Assembly: GCA_030770535.1 (NCBI GenBank)
Contig: JASVEC010000013.1
Span: 806,001 to 870,000 of the forward strand
Direction of reading: 5' to 3'
Source of the DNA: Batkoa obscura
Lineage: Eukaryota; Entomophthoromycota; Entomophthoromycetes; Entomophthorales; Batkoaceae
Length of the DNA stretch: 64,000 bases
Shown: positions 62,398 through 64,000 of the stretch, piece after piece
Layout: each line of letters opens with the position of its first letter
Numbering within the stretch: position 1 is the stretch's first letter
Notes under the pieces: model-generated
What the model saw: the letters and a program-made list of their open reading frames with translations, nothing else
The model's database searches: none
What the model was told of the DNA's origin: nothing
Translations under genes and position numbers: made by a program

Positions 62398-64000
62398 TTA
62401 ATCAACTTCTTCAATGGTTGGTCCATCAGCGCCTGGACCTGCTGGTGGAGCACCTGGGAAACCTCCTGGAGCACCCCCTGGAGCGCCTCCTGGGAAACCT
62501 CCTGGGAAACCTCCTTCAGCACCTGGAGCACCTCCAGCAGCGTAAATCTTAGCCATAATTGGGTTAGCTACACCTTCAAGTTCCTTTTGACGCTCTTCAT
62601 ATTCTTCTTTTGAAGCTTCATGAGAGTTATCTAACCATTCAGTGGCTTCTTTAATAGCAGCTTCAAGTTTTTCTTTATCAGCAGCTTCTAATTTACCAGC
62701 AACCTTTTCATCATTAAGGGTATTACGTAAATTATAAGCATAAGATTCAAGTCCATTCTTAGCTGAGATACGGGCAGCAGCAGCTTCATCTTCAGATTTA
62801 TATTTTTCAGCTTCAGCAACCATACGTTCAATATCTTCTTTAGAAAGACGACCTTTATCGTTAGTAATAGTAATCTTATTAGAGCGACCAGTAGATTTAT
62901 CAGCAGCAGTAACATTCAAGATACCATTAGCATCAATATCAAAGGAAACTTCAATTTGTGGAACACCACGTGGTGCTGGTGGAATACCTGATAACTCGAA
63001 TTTACCTAATAAGTTATTATCCTTAGTACGGGCACGTTCACCTTCAAATACTTGGATTAATACACCAGGTTGGTTATCAGCATAAGTAGAGAAAGTTTCG
63101 GATTTCTTGGTTGGAACAGTGGTATTACGTTTGATAAGTGGAGTCATGACACCACCGGCAGTTTCAATACCAAGAGAAAGTGGAGCAACATCAAGAAGTA
63201 AAAGATCTTGAGTCTTTTCGGAGGTATCACCAGTTAAGATAGCAGCTTGGACAGCGGCACCATAAGCAACAGCTTCATCAGGGTTGATAGACTTATTTGG
63301 TTCTTTACCATTGAAATAATCAGAAACAAGCTTTTGGATCTTTGGAATACGAGTAGAACCACCAACAAGTACAATTTCATTGACAGCAGATTTATCAATC
63401 TTGGAGTCACGAAGTACTTTTTCTACTGGATCAACAGTGGAACGGAAAAGATCTTGGCAAAGTTCTTCGAAACGAGCACGGGTGATGGATGTATAGAAAT
63501 CAATACCTTCGAAAAGAGAATCAATTTCAATAGAAGTTTGAGCAGCAGAAGAAAGAGTACGCTTAGCACGTTCACAAGCAGTACGGAGACGACGCATAGC
63601 ACGAGCATTTGAAGAGATATCTTTCTTATTCTTACGCTTGAATTCTTGCATAAAGTGGTTAACAAGACGGTTATCGAAATCTTCACCACCTAAATGGGTA
63701 TCACCAGCAGTGGCTTTAACTTCAAAGATACCATCTTCAATGGATAAAAGGGAAACATCAAAAGTACCACCTCCTAAATCAAAGATAAGGACATTCTTTT
63801 CACCAGTGGTCTTAGAGTCAAGACCATAAGCAATAGCAGCAGCAGTAGGTTCGTTAATGATACGGAGAACATTAAGACCAGCAATGGCACCAGCATCTTT
63901 AGTAGCTTGACGTTGAGAATCATTGAAGTAAGCTGGGACAGTGACAACGGCATCAGTAACAGTTGTACCAAGATAAGCTTCAGCAGTTTCTCTCATTTTA
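62398..64000 (-). CDS. SSA1: Cytosolic Hsp70 chaperone (SSA type), 5' end beyond window
   Basis: ATP-dependent chaperone for folding, translocation and stress response. Starts inside the nucleotide-binding domain: [20 protein letters not shown], then [31 protein letters not shown] and [18 protein letters not shown]. The substrate-binding domain has [19 protein letters not shown]. The Gly/Pro-rich tail [14 protein letters not shown] leads to IEEVD, the cytosolic Hsp70 terminus that binds TPR co-chaperones. About 533 residues are in the window; roughly 115 N-terminal residues lie beyond base 64000, as judged from family length. The coding sequence is visibly less AT-rich at third positions than its neighbours, as expected for a highly expressed gene. 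Confidence 0.98.
   Translation of the reverse strand, partial: KMRETAEAYLGTTVTDAVVTVPAYFNDSQRQATKDAGAIAGLNVLRIINEPTAAAIAYGLDSKTTGEKNVLIFDLGGGTFDVSLLSIEDGIFEVKATAGDTHLGGEDFDNRLVNHFMQEFKRKNKKDISSNARAMRRLRTACERAKRTLSSAAQTSIEIDSLFEGIDFYTSITRARFEELCQDLFRSTVDPVEKVLRDSKIDKSAVNEIVLVGGSTRIPKIQKLVSDYFNGKEPNKSINPDEAVAYGAAVQAAILTGDTSEKTQDLLLLDVAPLSLGIETAGGVMTPLIKRNTTVPTKKSETFSTYADNQPGVLIQVFEGERARTKDNNLLGKFELSGIPPAPRGVPQIEVSFDIDANGILNVTAADKSTGRSNKITITNDKGRLSKEDIERMVAEAEKYKSEDEAAAARISAKNGLESYAYNLRNTLNDEKVAGKLEAADKEKLEAAIKEATEWLDNSHEASKEEYEERQKELEGVANPIMAKIYAAGGAPGAEGGFPGGFPGGAPGGAPGGFPGAPPAGPGADGPTIEEVD

Noticed and set aside
63247-63612. Plus-strand 121-codon frame
   Set aside because: Antisense shadow of Hsp70 coding sequence.

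Overview
The window looks like nuclear DNA of an early-diverging, filamentous-type fungus. It is very AT-rich. Genes carry many short introns (about 40-70 nt, GTAAGT/GTAAAT donors, ACTAAC-like branch points, AG acceptors). The conserved genes include fungal types: a fused PABA synthase, a type II mitochondrial NADH dehydrogenase and an Inp5x-type phosphoinositide phosphatase. Membrane-anchored kelch proteins with decaying copies, an F-box relic and many copies of a 95-100 bp inverted-repeat element suggest Glomeromycotina (arbuscular mycorrhizal fungi). That placement is inference from remembered family character, not a database match.

Layout. 1-15,000 is a dense housekeeping block: GID5/ARMC8 (cut by the left edge), ESS1/Pin1, TIM22, MCM4, a short basic protein with a sororin-like C-terminus, CLF1/Crooked neck, a secreted class 3 lipase and a DCAF4-like WD protein. 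15,000-28,000 is a gene-poor, decayed compartment with one open kelch/TM gene, one inverted and broken copy, an older relic and other fragments. 28,200-41,200 returns to conserved genes: NDE-type NADH dehydrogenase, an F-box relic, TGS1, an unrecognised lysine-rich protein, Lunapark and SYO1/HEATR3. 44,900-48,700 has STE14/ICMT and ABZ1. 48,700-56,500 is gene-poor and rich in the small repeat, and it holds two tandem genes for small secreted proteins with dibasic (Kex2-type) sites. 56,500-64,000 has an INP51-like phosphatase, a DCAF7/WDR68 homologue and a cytosolic Hsp70 (cut by the right edge).

The genes do not form one pathway. Themes are DNA replication and possibly cohesion (MCM4 and the sororin-like gene, divergently paired), RNA processing (CLF1, TGS1), ubiquitin-ligase adaptors (GID5, DCAF4-like, DCAF7), ribosomal-protein import (SYO1), mitochondria (TIM22, NDE) and ER/membrane biology (Lunapark, STE14, INP51).

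The most interesting signals are four. First, a 414-bp tract is identical except for one base between the open kelch gene and its inverted, otherwise diverged pseudogene, which looks like gene conversion. Second, a 13-copy non-autonomous transposon family has 4-bp target duplications. Third, a secreted-peptide pair shares a 292-bp tract with only two differences, and its members differ by a module bounded by dibasic sites. Fourth, there is a candidate fungal sororin-like gene.
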